64,000 bases of DNA from Blastococcus aggregatus (GTDB lineage Bacteria > Actinomycetota > Actinomycetes > Mycobacteriales > Geodermatophilaceae): assembly GCF_900221005.1 (NCBI RefSeq), contig NZ_OBQI01000004.1:248001-312000 (forward strand), given 5' to 3'. Shown piece after piece: positions 32,398-40,490 of this stretch. The position numbers and the translations under genes are program-made. Positions within the stretch are counted from its first letter, which is position 1, and each line of letters begins with the position of its first letter. The notes below the pieces were generated by a model that did no database searches, was not told the origin of the DNA, and worked only from the letters and a program-made list of their open reading frames with translations.

Positions 32398-33831
32398 ATG
32401 CCCCGATCGATCGGCGTCGCCCTGTCCGGCGGCGGGCACCGGGCCAGCGCCTGGGGGCTCGGCACGCTGCTCTACCTGGCCGACGTGGGCGCCAACCGCG
32501 ACGTGGCGGCGATCTCCTCGGTCTCCGGCGGCTCGATCACGAACGGCGTCCTCGCCCACGAGCTCGACTACCGGACGGCAGACGCCGCCGCGGTCGACGC
32601 CGCGACCGTGCCGCTCGTGCGGCACGTCGCCGACACCGGGCTGTTCTTCTGGGGCCCGAGCACGAACCGGTACGTGCTGAGCGTGGTCGGCGGGCTCCTC
32701 GCCGGCGTCGTCGCGCTCGTCACCGGCGTCGTCATCGTGTGCCGTGACGGCCTGACCTGGGCGGCCGGTGTTCCCCTGCTCGCGGCCGCGGCCCTGCTGG
32801 CGCTCACCGCCTGGTGGGCCGAGCGGCGGTCCGACGTCGTCGACTCGGCGCTGGCCGGGGCGCACTACTCGACCGGCGGCCGGCCGACCCGCCTCGCCGA
32901 CGTCGGGCGCAGCCTGGACCACGTCTTCTGCGCCACCGAGCTCCAGTCCGGGGGGCACTTCTACTTCTCGCCGGGGTTCGTCTACTCCTACGAGTTCGGC
33001 GTCGGCGAGCCGGCCGGCCTGCGCCTGTCGACGGCTGTCCAGGCCTCGGCCTGCCTGCCCGGCGCCTTCTCCCCGCGGCGGTTGCCGAGCGCTCCGCACC
33101 GGTTCGATCCGACGACGGCGCGGGACGTGCGCGGGCTCCCCCGCGACCCGGCCCGGGATCTGCTGCTCACCGACGGCGGCGTCTACGACAACATGGCCGA
33201 CCAGTGGCCGGTCGGCCTGGCCGACCGGGTGGCCCGGCTGCCCGGGCTGCCGGTGCAGGCGCGCTCGGTCGAGGACGTCGTCGTGGTGAACAGCAGCGCG
33301 CCGAGCGGCGAGCGGATGCCCCGGTCCCGGGTGCTGCTCGTCGGCGAGCTGACGACGCTGCTCCGGGTGAAGAGCGTGATGTACCAGGTCGGGACCGAGC
33401 GCCGGCGGCATGCGAACGTGCGCGCCTGGGACGCCGCCGCGCGCACCGGCGCTGGCCAGCGGGGAGCGCTGGTGCAGATCTCGCAGTCCCCGTTCACCGT
33501 GGCCGACGCGTTCCGCGACTCGGCGGAGTGGCCGGAGCGCGCGGCGCGGGCGCGGGCCGTGCTCGACCTGCTCGGCGACACCGCGGAGAACCGCGCCGCC
33601 TGGACGGCCCGCGCCGAGGCGAGCAGCGGCGTCCCCACCGTGCTGCGCGCGCTGGGCCGCGCGACGACGCTGGACCTGCTCGAGCACTCCTACGTGCTGG
33701 CGATGTGCAACCTGCACGTGCTGCTCGGCCTCCCGCTGACGGAGCTGCCGGGCCGCGACCGGTTCGCCCGGCTGCTCGGCGACACCGGCGTCCAGCGGAG
33801 GGCCGAGCGGGTCAGACCGTCGGCAGCGTGA
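32398..33831 (+). CDS. Membrane-anchored patatin-like phospholipase
   Basis: This 477-residue protein has the patatin oxyanion loop SGGGHRASAWG (10-20), nucleophile elbow SSVSGGS (Ser43) and catalytic Asp259 in LTDGGVYDN, giving an intact Ser-Asp dyad. Two transmembrane helices (about 92-115 and 121-141) are inserted between the elbow and the rest, so the enzyme is anchored in its own membrane. Patatins are effectors in CBASS (CapV) and other abortive-infection systems, where they degrade the inner membrane. The third gene in the CHAT-MBL operon, it fits the killer position. Its 3' end overlaps the convergent CocE gene by 20 bases. Confidence 0.9.
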   Translation: MPRSIGVALSGGGHRASAWGLGTLLYLADVGANRDVAAISSVSGGSITNGVLAHELDYRTADAAAVDAATVPLVRHVADTGLFFWGPSTNRYVLSVVGGLLAGVVALVTGVVIVCRDGLTWAAGVPLLAAAALLALTAWWAERRSDVVDSALAGAHYSTGGRPTRLADVGRSLDHVFCATELQSGGHFYFSPGFVYSYEFGVGEPAGLRLSTAVQASACLPGAFSPRRLPSAPHRFDPTTARDVRGLPRDPARDLLLTDGGVYDNMADQWPVGLADRVARLPGLPVQARSVEDVVVVNSSAPSGERMPRSRVLLVGELTTLLRVKSVMYQVGTERRRHANVRAWDAAARTGAGQRGALVQISQSPFTVADAFRDSAEWPERAARARAVLDLLGDTAENRAAWTARAEASSGVPTVLRALGRATTLDLLEHSYVLAMCNLHVLLGLPLTELPGRDRFARLLGDTGVQRRAERVRPSAA

Positions 33832-35494
33832 GCGACGACGGCGTCGCCCCGCCGGCGCAGATCCGGTGCATGACCGGGACGCCGTGCGTGGCCTGGCCGA
33901 GCGGCTCCCCGGTGCCCAGGTTGCGGGCGTACCGCGGGTGCGCGCCGCCGGAGACCTGGAGGCGGATGCGGTGCCCGGCGCGGAAGCGGTGCGCGGTGTC
34001 GGGCAGCGTCGTCTCGACCGTCCGCTGCCCGGCGACCGGCTCCTCCCCCGGCGCCGGGTCGAGCCGCACGAGCCGGTCGGTGACGTTGATCGACGTCCCG
34101 TTCGGCTGGACGTCGCAGAGCCGGACGAAGAGGTCCGCGTAGGGGTTGTCCGACTCGACGACGAGCCGCACGCGCACCCCGCCCTGCACCTCGACCGGAT
34201 TCCGCAGCGCGGGCGTGGTGAAGGTGCGGACGTCGTCGCGGGCCTCCAGCTCGCGGTTGTCCCGCTGCCCCGCGCTGCCGGCGAGCACCCGCCCACCGAC
34301 CGACGGGGTGGGGTCCATCGGGTCGTAGGTGAACGTCGTGGCCTCGGTCGGGGCGGGCGGGTCGTCGTCCAGCCGCCCGTCCGGGGCCAGGAAGAAGGTG
34401 CGCTCGATGGCGGCCGGTGGCCAGTCGGGCATCGTCCGCCAGGTGCGGGCGCCGGTGACGTGCACGCGCACCCGGTCCGGCCGCTCCGGTGCCGGCGGGG
34501 CGCCGTCCACGGGCAGGTGGGTGTTCAGCCAGGCGAGGCTCTCCGGCACCGTCACCGCCGGATCGATGCCCAGGTGCGCCCAGGGGCCGACGGTCAGCGC
34601 GACGTCCACGCCGCGGTCGCGCAGGGCGGCGTACTGGTACAGCGTCTGCTCGACGAACCAGTCCTGCCAGCCGCCGATGAGCAGCGTGGGGACGGTCGAG
34701 GAGTGCACGGCCGGGGTGGCGCGGTACCGGTCCCAGTACGGGTCCGCCAGGTCGGGGTGGTCCAGCCACTCGTCGAACCAGGGCGCGGGCGTCCCGCCGA
34801 AGCGCTCGGCCAGGCCCTGCAACGGGAGCTGCCCGAGGTGCGGGGCCAGCCGCCGCTCCGCCGTCGTCAGCCGGACGATGCCGCGCAGGAAGCCGACCTG
34901 CTCCTGGTGGGCGATGAGGTCGGTCCAGATCGCGACGTTGGTGAGCTGGAAGGCGCCGTCGATCAGCCCGGCCTGGGCGAGGTCGTGCGGGCCGATGTGC
35001 AGCACCATCGCCTGGAGCTCGGGCGGCGGGTCGAGCGCCAGCGCCCACTGCGTGTACCCCAGGTAGCTGGGCCCGAGGGTGCCGAGCCGGCCGTCGAACC
35101 AGGGCTGGTCGCGCAGCCAGGCGACGGTGTCCTGCCCGTCGTGCTCCTCGTTGACGACCGGGATGAACTCACCACCCGAGCCGAACGTCCCGCGCACGCT
35201 CTGCAGCACGACGGCGTAGCCGCGCTCGGCGTACGGCACGGCCATGGTGAGGGCGAATCCGGCGCGGCGGCCGTACGGGGAGCGCAGCAGCACCGTCGGG
35301 TGCGGGCCGGTGCTGGTCGGCAGGTAGACGTCGGCCCGCAGCGTGGTGCCGTCGCGCATGGGGATGTCGACGTCGCGCATGACCTGCACCGGTGCGAGCG
35401 GCGCCGGCAGCTTCCACCGGCGGCCCAGCGCGGCGGCGGCGAGGCGGGCCGGCCGCGGGAGCGGCTGCGGCTGGGTGGGATCGGGCCGGGGCAC
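33812..35494 (-). CDS. CocE/NonD-family alpha/beta hydrolase
   Basis: This 560-residue protein of the X-Pro dipeptidyl-peptidase S15/CocE type has VDIPMRDGTTLRADVYLP at the start of the catalytic domain. The nucleophile elbow is TLGPSYLGYTQ (Ser near 142), with Asp in IGGWQDWF near 267 and His in GPWAHLGID near 298. A C-terminal jelly-roll domain (from about 390) with VRLVVESDNPYADLFVRL completes the family layout. It likely hydrolyses an ester or amide of a small molecule or acyl group. There is no signal peptide, so it is cytosolic. It is not obviously related to the adjacent CHAT operon. Confidence 0.9.
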   Translation of the reverse strand: MPRPDPTQPQPLPRPARLAAAALGRRWKLPAPLAPVQVMRDVDIPMRDGTTLRADVYLPTSTGPHPTVLLRSPYGRRAGFALTMAVPYAERGYAVVLQSVRGTFGSGGEFIPVVNEEHDGQDTVAWLRDQPWFDGRLGTLGPSYLGYTQWALALDPPPELQAMVLHIGPHDLAQAGLIDGAFQLTNVAIWTDLIAHQEQVGFLRGIVRLTTAERRLAPHLGQLPLQGLAERFGGTPAPWFDEWLDHPDLADPYWDRYRATPAVHSSTVPTLLIGGWQDWFVEQTLYQYAALRDRGVDVALTVGPWAHLGIDPAVTVPESLAWLNTHLPVDGAPPAPERPDRVRVHVTGARTWRTMPDWPPAAIERTFFLAPDGRLDDDPPAPTEATTFTYDPMDPTPSVGGRVLAGSAGQRDNRELEARDDVRTFTTPALRNPVEVQGGVRVRLVVESDNPYADLFVRLCDVQPNGTSINVTDRLVRLDPAPGEEPVAGQRTVETTLPDTAHRFRAGHRIRLQVSGGAHPRYARNLGTGEPLGQATHGVPVMHRICAGGATPSSLTLPTV

Positions 35495-35615
35495 GAAGCC
35501 TCCTGGTCAAGGCGGCGGGGAGGGCGACATCGGACCCTAGCCGCGGGTTCCGACGGTCTGCCCGCCGGCGTCGGGCCCTAGGGTCGGGAGCCAGTCGACC
35601 TCCCGAGGAGCCCCC

Positions 35616-36644
35616 ATGCGCGCAGTGCAGTACCGGACCGTCGGCAGCGAGCCCGAGGTCGTCGAGATCCCGACCCCGGAGCCGGGCCCGGGCCAGGTGC
35701 GGCTGAAGGTCACCGCCGCGGGCCTGTGCCACTCCGACTCCTTCGTGATGAGCCTGCCCGAGGGCGCCTACGAGCTGCCGATGACGCTCGGGCACGAGGG
35801 CGCCGGCGTCGTCGACGCGCTGGGCTCGGGGGTGACCGGCGTGGTGCCGGGCGAGTCGGTGGCCGTCTACGGCGCCTGGGGCTGCGGGGTCTGCCACGCG
35901 TGCGCCCGGGGCGCGGAGAACTACTGCGCGCGGGCCGCCGAGCTGGGCATCAAGCCGCCGGGGCTGGGTGCGCCCGGTGCGCTGGCCGAGTACCTGATCG
36001 TCGACGACGTCCGGCATCTGGTGCCGCTCGGCGACCTCGACCCGGTGGGTGCCGTCTCGCTCACCGACGCCGGGCTGACGCCGTACCACGCGATCGTCTC
36101 CAGCCTGGGTGCGCTGCCGGCCGGGAGCACCGCCGTGGTGATCGGCGCCGGTGGGCTCGGACACATCGGCATCCAGATCCTGCGGGCGATCAGCGGCGCG
36201 ACCGTGATCGCGCTGGACGTCAGCGAGGAGAAGCTCAAGCTGGCCCGTGAGGTCGGCGCGCACCGTGCGCTGCACTCCGACGACTCGGCCGTCGCGGCCA
36301 TCCGGCAGCTGACCGGCGGGGTCGGGGCGCAGGCCGTCTTCGACTTCGTCGGGAACGCGTCGACGCTGGAGATCGCCCGTGCGTCGGTCGCCATGGACGG
36401 CGTCATCCAGATCGTCGGCATCGGCGGCGCGGTGCTGCCCACCGGGTTCTTCTCGACGCCGATGGGTGCGACGGTGCGCGCTCCGTACTGGGGCACCCGC
36501 TCGGAGCTCATCGACGTGCTCGGACTCGCCCGCAGCGGTGCGATCCACGTCGAGACCGAGCGCTTCACCCTCGACGAGGCGCCGGAGGCCTACCGCCGGC
36601 TGCACGAGGGCACGCTGCGCGGCCGCGCCGTCGTCGTGCCCTGA
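35616..36644 (+). CDS. Zinc-dependent NAD(P) alcohol dehydrogenase
   Basis: This 342-residue medium-chain dehydrogenase has the catalytic zinc ligands Cys in LCHSDS and His-Glu in LGHEGAGVV. The structural zinc loop is WGCGVCHACARGAENYC (four Cys), and the Rossmann fingerprint is VIGAGGLGHIGIQIL with a typical acidic residue after the second strand (ALDVSEEK). It oxidises an alcohol to an aldehyde or ketone. The closest-looking relatives are the actinobacterial NAD-dependent ADHs and Mdr-like enzymes. Start ATG 35616 has GAGGAG upstream. No pathway neighbours. Confidence 0.9.
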   Translation: MRAVQYRTVGSEPEVVEIPTPEPGPGQVRLKVTAAGLCHSDSFVMSLPEGAYELPMTLGHEGAGVVDALGSGVTGVVPGESVAVYGAWGCGVCHACARGAENYCARAAELGIKPPGLGAPGALAEYLIVDDVRHLVPLGDLDPVGAVSLTDAGLTPYHAIVSSLGALPAGSTAVVIGAGGLGHIGIQILRAISGATVIALDVSEEKLKLAREVGAHRALHSDDSAVAAIRQLTGGVGAQAVFDFVGNASTLEIARASVAMDGVIQIVGIGGAVLPTGFFSTPMGATVRAPYWGTRSELIDVLGLARSGAIHVETERFTLDEAPEAYRRLHEGTLRGRAVVVP

Positions 36645-36759
36645 GCGCGGTTCGCGCGTCCGCCGCGGTTCTGTCGGTGCCGCTCCCTACCCTGGCTGGC
36701 AGCACGACGGCGGCACGCACCCGTGGCCGCCCAGCCGGCGCGAAGAGGTTGCCCGTTCC

Positions 36760-37662
36760 ATGAGTCCCGCCCCGCTGGACCTGCTCGGCGAGGTCGAGGC
36801 GCGTCCGCTGGGCAACACCCGGGTCACGGGCAAGGAGCAGTTCTACACGCCGCCGCAGATCGCCCGGGACGTCGTCGCCACCGTGCTGCGGCACGTGCCG
36901 GACGCGACGTCGCGGCCGTGGCTGGAGCCGGCCGGGGGCACCGGCGCCTTCATCGACGCGGCGGAGATGGCGGGCGTGGAGAACGTCGTCAGCTTCGACA
37001 TCGAGCCGCACCACCCGCAGGTGGTGCTCGGTGATTTCCTCGCCCAGCGGCTCGACCTGACCGGCGCGGTCGCGGTGAGCAACCCGCCGTTCGGGCGGAA
37101 CAACGCGCTGTCGATCCCCTTCTTCAACCGGTGCGCCGAGTACAGCGACCACATCGCGTTCATCGTGCCGCGGTCCTGGCGGAAGTGGAGCGTGCTGAAC
37201 CGGCTGGACCGGCGCTTCTCCCTGGTCAGCGACACCGACCTGTCGATCAACTACGTCGACGTCAAGGGCGAGGACGCGTACGCGAAGAACAACCTGCGCA
37301 CCTGCGTCCAGCTCTGGCGGCGGGCGGAGACGCTGCGCCCGCTGATCAAGGTCGAGGACCGGGGCGTCGTCCGGAAGTGCACGCCGGCCGAGGCCGACGT
37401 CGCCCTGACGATCTTCGGCTACGGCTGCGGCACGGTGAAGACCGACTTCCCCCGGCGGAAGATCACCACGCAGATGTACCTGCAGCTCCAGCACGAGGAC
37501 GCGCTGGAGGCCCTGCTCCGGGTCGACTTCAGCCGGTTCTCGACCAACGTCGCCTACACCGAAGCGCTGTCGATCCAGGAGATCAACTACCTGCTCAACG
37601 AGTTCATCTTCGGCGACCCCTGCCTGGTCTCCCCCGGCGCCGTTCCCGGCGGACTGTTCTGA
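36760..37662 (+). CDS. DNA adenine N6-methyltransferase (restriction-modification type)
   Basis: This 300-residue protein has EQFYTPPQIARDVV and SAM-binding motif I LEPAGGTGAFI (residues 55-65), then catalytic motif IV SNPPFGRNN (NPPF at 108-111). NPPF marks exocyclic-amine (N6-adenine or N4-cytosine) methylation, and YTPP near the N-terminus is motif X. There is no TRD of known type. Its stop lies four bases from the stop of the convergent 192-residue protein at 37667, which carries a nuclease motif. Together they look like a Type II restriction-modification pair; this enzyme protects the host sites. GAAGAGG precedes ATG 36760. Confidence 0.85.
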   Translation: MSPAPLDLLGEVEARPLGNTRVTGKEQFYTPPQIARDVVATVLRHVPDATSRPWLEPAGGTGAFIDAAEMAGVENVVSFDIEPHHPQVVLGDFLAQRLDLTGAVAVSNPPFGRNNALSIPFFNRCAEYSDHIAFIVPRSWRKWSVLNRLDRRFSLVSDTDLSINYVDVKGEDAYAKNNLRTCVQLWRRAETLRPLIKVEDRGVVRKCTPAEADVALTIFGYGCGTVKTDFPRRKITTQMYLQLQHEDALEALLRVDFSRFSTNVAYTEALSIQEINYLLNEFIFGDPCLVSPGAVPGGLF

Positions 37663-37666
37663 GAGC

Positions 37667-38245
37667 TCAGATCCGGACCGTGTCGGTGAGCAGCGCGAGC
37701 AGGGAGCGGCGGGAGATCTGCCGGGGGTCGGTGCGGGACAGGGTGTCCAGCACGGTCTGCGTCGGGATGATGAAGTAGCGGAACGGGATCTCGGGCACGA
37801 ATCCCCCGGTGTTCGTGTAGACGTAGAAGGCGTTCTTGTCGTAGCCCGAGCGCATGCAGATCTCGAGCGCCTCGTCGTAGGCGTCCTCGCGGAGCAGCTG
37901 TTTGATCCGGGGTCCGTGGTTGTTCGGCCCGAACGTGCTCGACGCGCTCGTGTGGAACAGATCCCACGTGGGCCGGGACCACAGCTCGGGATCCCGGTAG
38001 GACTTGACCTCGTACCCCCGCCCCGCCTCGTCGACCAGGTCGGAGTCCCCGCCCTCGCTGAACTCACCGAGACCGGAGAGGTTGGCGACGAGGTGCTGGA
38101 ACAGGATGTAGCTGGCCCGGCCGTTGCTCAGGGTGGCGGTCACATCGAGGCTGGGCCCCGTGGCCAGGTTCAGCGTCAGGGAGCGGATGTCCAGCTCGTA
38201 GAGCGTGAACGGGTCGCGGAATGAGTTCGCCACGGCGACGAACAC
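37667..38245 (-). CDS. Putative Type II restriction endonuclease (PD-(D/E)xK)
   Basis: This 192-residue protein contains SDLVDEAGRGYEVKSYRD at 68-85. Asp69/Asp72 and Glu79-Val-Lys81 form a plausible D...ExK site in the usual beta-hairpin. The remainder has no second domain; the size fits compact Type II enzymes. It is convergent with the adenine methyltransferase at 36760, with only four bases between the stops, as in many R-M systems. Start GTG 38245, with GTG 38233 as an alternative. Two small genes lie upstream on the same strand. I do not recognise the recognition sequence. Confidence 0.7.
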   Translation of the reverse strand: MFVAVANSFRDPFTLYELDIRSLTLNLATGPSLDVTATLSNGRASYILFQHLVANLSGLGEFSEGGDSDLVDEAGRGYEVKSYRDPELWSRPTWDLFHTSASSTFGPNNHGPRIKQLLREDAYDEALEICMRSGYDKNAFYVYTNTGGFVPEIPFRYFIIPTQTVLDTLSRTDPRQISRRSLLALLTDTVRI

Positions 38246-38282
38246 TAGGCAGTTCCCTGTTCGCCACCGCGATTCGGCGCGC

Positions 38283-38633
38283 CTACCCGTCGCCGCGGTA
38301 CCCCTCCCACGCCCGTTCGCGGGCGGCGGCCGCCTCCTCGGCGCCGATGTGCCGGCAGCCGGGTGAGGGCTCTCCCGTCCGCGCCGAGACGACGAAGCAG
38401 GTGACGTTGGGCCATCCCGCGGCGGCGCAGAAAGCGCCGATGTCGTCGAGCACGCGGGCCGAGGCGAGCGGGGCCAGCCCCGGCTGTAGCTGCTCGGCGA
38501 ACTCCCCGTAGGTCACCGGCCGCTCGCCGGCGCGGGCCAGCTCACGGAGCAGCCGGAGCCCGTCGACCATGCGCCGCGCCCGCGCGGCCGGCCAGGCCCG
38601 GTCGTCCAGGTACCGGGCCAGGACGGCGTCCAT
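38283..38633 (-). CDS. Hypothetical protein with winged-helix-like core, R-M associated
   Basis: This 116-residue protein has a helical N-terminus (RARRMVDGLRLLRELARAG). RPVTYGEFAEQL and LDDIGAFCAAAGWPNVTCFVVSARTGEPSPGC follow, a pattern like the winged-helix fold of alkyltransferase-type and some restriction-associated proteins (tyrosine-glycine-glutamate turn, then VVxxxTGxPxxGC). It starts 13 bases after the 56-residue gene and ends 38 bases before the nuclease. It may thus be a control or specificity partner. The two cysteines could bind metal; function unproven. Confidence 0.6.
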   Translation of the reverse strand: MDAVLARYLDDRAWPAARARRMVDGLRLLRELARAGERPVTYGEFAEQLQPGLAPLASARVLDDIGAFCAAAGWPNVTCFVVSARTGEPSPGCRHIGAEEAAAARERAWEGYRGDG

Positions 38634-38646
38634 CGAAGCGTCGGTC

Positions 38647-38817
38647 TCAGCGGGCCTGGTCGTCCTCGTCCCGGCTCGCCGACGGGCGCGCGGGGCGCCC
38701 CTCGATCACGGTCTCGATCCGCTGGGTGATGTCGAGCTCGCCGGTGTCCGGAGAGGCGTGCCGCCCGTTCCGGGGCAACGCGAACTCGGCGGTCTCGTCG
38801 AGCAGGTGCTTGGCCAC
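38647..38817 (-). CDS. Small acidic hypothetical protein (56 aa)
   Basis: GTG 38817, with GGAAGGAC about nine bases upstream, opens a 56-residue frame, VAKHLLDETAEFALPRNGRHA onward, ending DEDDQAR. It is hydrophilic and probably helical in the middle (DITQRIETVIEG), without membrane or metal motifs. It is followed at 13 bases by the 116-residue gene and then the nuclease, so the three may form one transcript. It could be a small controller or inhibitor, but that is only position-based. Confidence 0.5.
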   Translation of the reverse strand: MAKHLLDETAEFALPRNGRHASPDTGELDITQRIETVIEGRPARPSASRDEDDQAR

Positions 38818-39016
38818 AACGCTGTCCTTCCGTGGAGTCCGGTCCAGGGTAGGGACGATCGGCCCGTCCTCGCGCAGGCTGCGGAGAACGCCCAGGTGAG
38901 CGGTGACGAGCGGGACGGCTGGGACGTCGGACCCGCTCCCCCGCCGGACCGCCTCGCACGGTGCAGCCGCACGGCAGGGGATGCTGTGGCCGGTCGGATC
39001 ACCTCGGGGAGTTCTC

Positions 39017-40435
39017 GTGACGCAGTCCATGCACCGCTCGCACCGGGTCGCCGGCGCTCTCGTCGGCTCGGCCGTCGGCGACGCGCTCGGTGCGCCGTTC
39101 GAGTTCGGCCCACCCGGGCAGCTCACCGCCCGCTTCCCGGTGCCGGCGCGCGGGGCGAGGACCGAGATGTGCGGCGGCGGGTCGCTGGGGTGGGCGCCGG
39201 GCGAGTTCACCGACGACACCCAGATGGCGCTGCTCGTGGCGACGTCGCTGGTGGACAACGCGGGACCGGACCTCGCGGACGTGTTCGCCCGGTTCACAAG
39301 GTGGGCGGACGCGAACCCGCCGGACATCGGCAACCAGACCCGCGCCGTCCTCTCCTCCGGCCGTCCGTGGGACGTCGCCGCGGCGGAGCACTTCGCCCGG
39401 TCCGGTCACGCGGCCGGCAACGGCGGCCTGATGCGGACGACGCCCGCGGCGATCTGGTTCTCCCGCGCCGGCACCGAGGCCACCATGGACGGCGCCCGGC
39501 GGATCTCCGCGCTGACCCACGGCGACCCGTCGGCCGGCGAGGGCGCGGCGATCCTGCACGAGCTGATGCGGGTGGCGCTGGAGGGCGGCGACCCGCTGGA
39601 CGCCGTCGAGCCGGCCCTGGCGCTGGTGGCCGAGGAGCACCGGGACCGGTGGGCGACGGTGCTCGATCCGGCCTGGACCCCGGCCGACGCGACCGAGTCC
39701 AACGGCGCGGTGTGGCCGACGCTGGGCCAGGCGATGTGGGCGCTGCGCACCGGCCGCGACTTCGCCGAGGTGCTGCGGCTGGTGGTCGACCTCGGCGGGG
39801 ACACCGACACGGTGGCCTGCGTCGCCGGCGGCCTGGCCGGCGCGGTGTTCGGCATGGGCGGCATCCCGAGCCGGTGGGCCTCGGCGCTGCACGGCCGGGT
39901 GCCCGGCCACGGGGAGAAGCTGTGGCGGCTCGCCGACCTGCAGCAGCTCGCCGCGGCCCTCGACGGCGCGGCGCAGCAGAGCTACGACCCCGGCGTCATC
40001 CCGCGGATCGGGCCGGCGGAGGTGCTGCCGGGCATCTGGGCGGCGAACCTCGACGGCGCCCGGTACAGCGAGCAGGACTTCGCCGTCATCTCGCTGTGCC
40101 GGCTGGGCGAGCCGTTCGAGCACGAGCTGCAGCGGATGGCCTACGTCGCCGACAACGAGCACAACAGCGACCTCGACGTCGTGCTCGCCGACGTCCTGGA
40201 GGACATGGCGGCACTGCGCGCCGAGGGGCACCGGCTGCTGGTGCACTGCCACGGCGGCGCGTCGCGGACGGGTCTGGTGCTGCGGGCCTGGCTGATGCGC
40301 ACCGAGGGGATGGCGGCGGACGAGGCGACGGCGCACGTGGCCGCGCGCTGGCCGCACCTGGGGTTGTGGAACGCGAGTTTCACCGCCGCGCTGGACCGCC
40401 TGGCCGTGCAGTCCCCCGGCGCGGATCGGCCGTAG
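39017..40435 (+). CDS. ADP-ribosylglycohydrolase fused to a dual-specificity phosphatase
   Basis: This 472-residue protein starts at GTG 39017, behind GGGGAG. Residues 8-315 form an ADP-ribosyl-glycohydrolase (DraG/ARH) domain: GSAVGDALGAPFEFG, the metal-binding FTDDTQMAL, and the C-terminal GGDTDTVACVAGG motif, all metal acids present. Residues 340-470 carry a phosphatase with the HCxxGxxRT loop VHCHGGASRTGLVL. Hydrolysis of an ADP-ribose link and removal of a phosphate could act in sequence on ADP-ribose-phosphate products, so a role in ADP-ribosylation reversal or RNA repair clean-up is plausible. A decayed relative, attached to ARPP-1, lies at 49404-50325. Confidence 0.85.
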   Translation: MTQSMHRSHRVAGALVGSAVGDALGAPFEFGPPGQLTARFPVPARGARTEMCGGGSLGWAPGEFTDDTQMALLVATSLVDNAGPDLADVFARFTRWADANPPDIGNQTRAVLSSGRPWDVAAAEHFARSGHAAGNGGLMRTTPAAIWFSRAGTEATMDGARRISALTHGDPSAGEGAAILHELMRVALEGGDPLDAVEPALALVAEEHRDRWATVLDPAWTPADATESNGAVWPTLGQAMWALRTGRDFAEVLRLVVDLGGDTDTVACVAGGLAGAVFGMGGIPSRWASALHGRVPGHGEKLWRLADLQQLAAALDGAAQQSYDPGVIPRIGPAEVLPGIWAANLDGARYSEQDFAVISLCRLGEPFEHELQRMAYVADNEHNSDLDVVLADVLEDMAALRAEGHRLLVHCHGGASRTGLVLRAWLMRTEGMAADEATAHVAARWPHLGLWNASFTAALDRLAVQSPGADRP

Positions 40436-40490
40436 CCGCCGCACCTCCGGAGCACTCCCGCCGGTCCGCCAGCGGGAGTACGGTCCCGCC

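Noticed and set aside
33812..35494. CocE-type hydrolase as a fourth gene of the CHAT-MBL-patatin operon
   Set aside because: It is on the opposite strand and convergent, so it is not co-transcribed, and its family is metabolic.
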